Assembly (NCBI GenBank): GCA_012965625.1
Contig: DTSC01000403.1
Span: forward strand, 1-7,208
DNA length: 7,208 nucleotides
Reading direction: 5' to 3'
From: Flavobacteriales bacterium
GTDB lineage: Bacteria; Bacteroidota; Bacteroidia; NORP154
Under the pieces are notes generated by a model, which saw only the letters and a list, made by a program, of their open reading frames with translations, was not told where the DNA came from and made no database searches. This document shows positions 7,180-7,208 of this stretch, piece after piece. How positions within the stretch are numbered: the first letter of the stretch is position 1; each line of letters opens with the position of its first letter. The position numbers were made by a program, and so were the translations under genes.

Positions 7180-7208
7180 CTCGGTCTATGGCTAATTGCT
7201 CGATCTCA
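7137..7208 (+). CDS. Possible start of the next gene, overlapping the exosortase end (partial)
   Basis: A frame different from the exosortase is open from ATG 7137 to the right edge (24 codons, beginning MDKQICKQSPKSSLARS). A second in-frame ATG at 7188 lies 8 bases after the exosortase stop and may be the true start. The lysine/arginine-rich opening would suit a membrane protein, and short exosortases of this group often have a small membrane protein gene next to them. Only 24 codons are visible and such an open stretch can occur by chance, so this is tentative. Confidence 0.3.
   Translation, partial: MDKQICKQSPKSSLARSMANCSIS

Overview
The window looks like chromosomal DNA from a Bacteroidota bacterium, most likely of the Cytophagales type. 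It is AT-rich. It carries a large cell-surface protein with SprB-like repeats, a PKD domain and a type IX secretion (T9SS) tail. It also has a short exosortase beside a tiny protein with a PID-CTERM-like tail, and candidate promoters of the Bacteroidota form TAnnTTTG. No rRNA, tRNA, CRISPR array, insertion sequence or phage gene was seen.

Layout. Bases 1-2233 (minus strand) hold nearly all of a Wzc-type polysaccharide co-polymerase fused to a bacterial tyrosine kinase; only its C-terminal tail lies beyond the left edge. Bases 2234-2624 are a divergent intergenic region with candidate promoters for the rightward genes and a small hairpin. Bases 2625-6257 (plus) encode a 1210-residue secreted multidomain surface protein. 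Bases 6374-6604 (plus) encode a 76-residue precursor: signal peptide, a Gly/Pro-rich stretch of about 23 residues with two cysteines, then a PID motif, a short hydrophobic segment and a basic end. Bases 6643-7179 (plus) encode a 178-residue exosortase-family membrane protease/transpeptidase with a visible Cys-Arg-His triad. A further open frame overlaps the end of the exosortase gene and runs off the right edge.

How the parts may work together. The small protein and the exosortase form the clearest pair: one predicted substrate and its dedicated processing enzyme, 38 bases apart on the same strand. Exosortases are often found with exopolysaccharide genes, and the divergent Wzc-like gene fits that pattern. 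The large protein carries a T9SS tail and not an exosortase tail, so it should be sorted by a different route to the same surface. A joint role in building the extracellular matrix or envelope is inference from gene order. The most interesting point is how little substrate remains after the predicted cuts: a peptide of roughly two dozen residues, mostly Gly and Pro, with a CGSPWGC motif.
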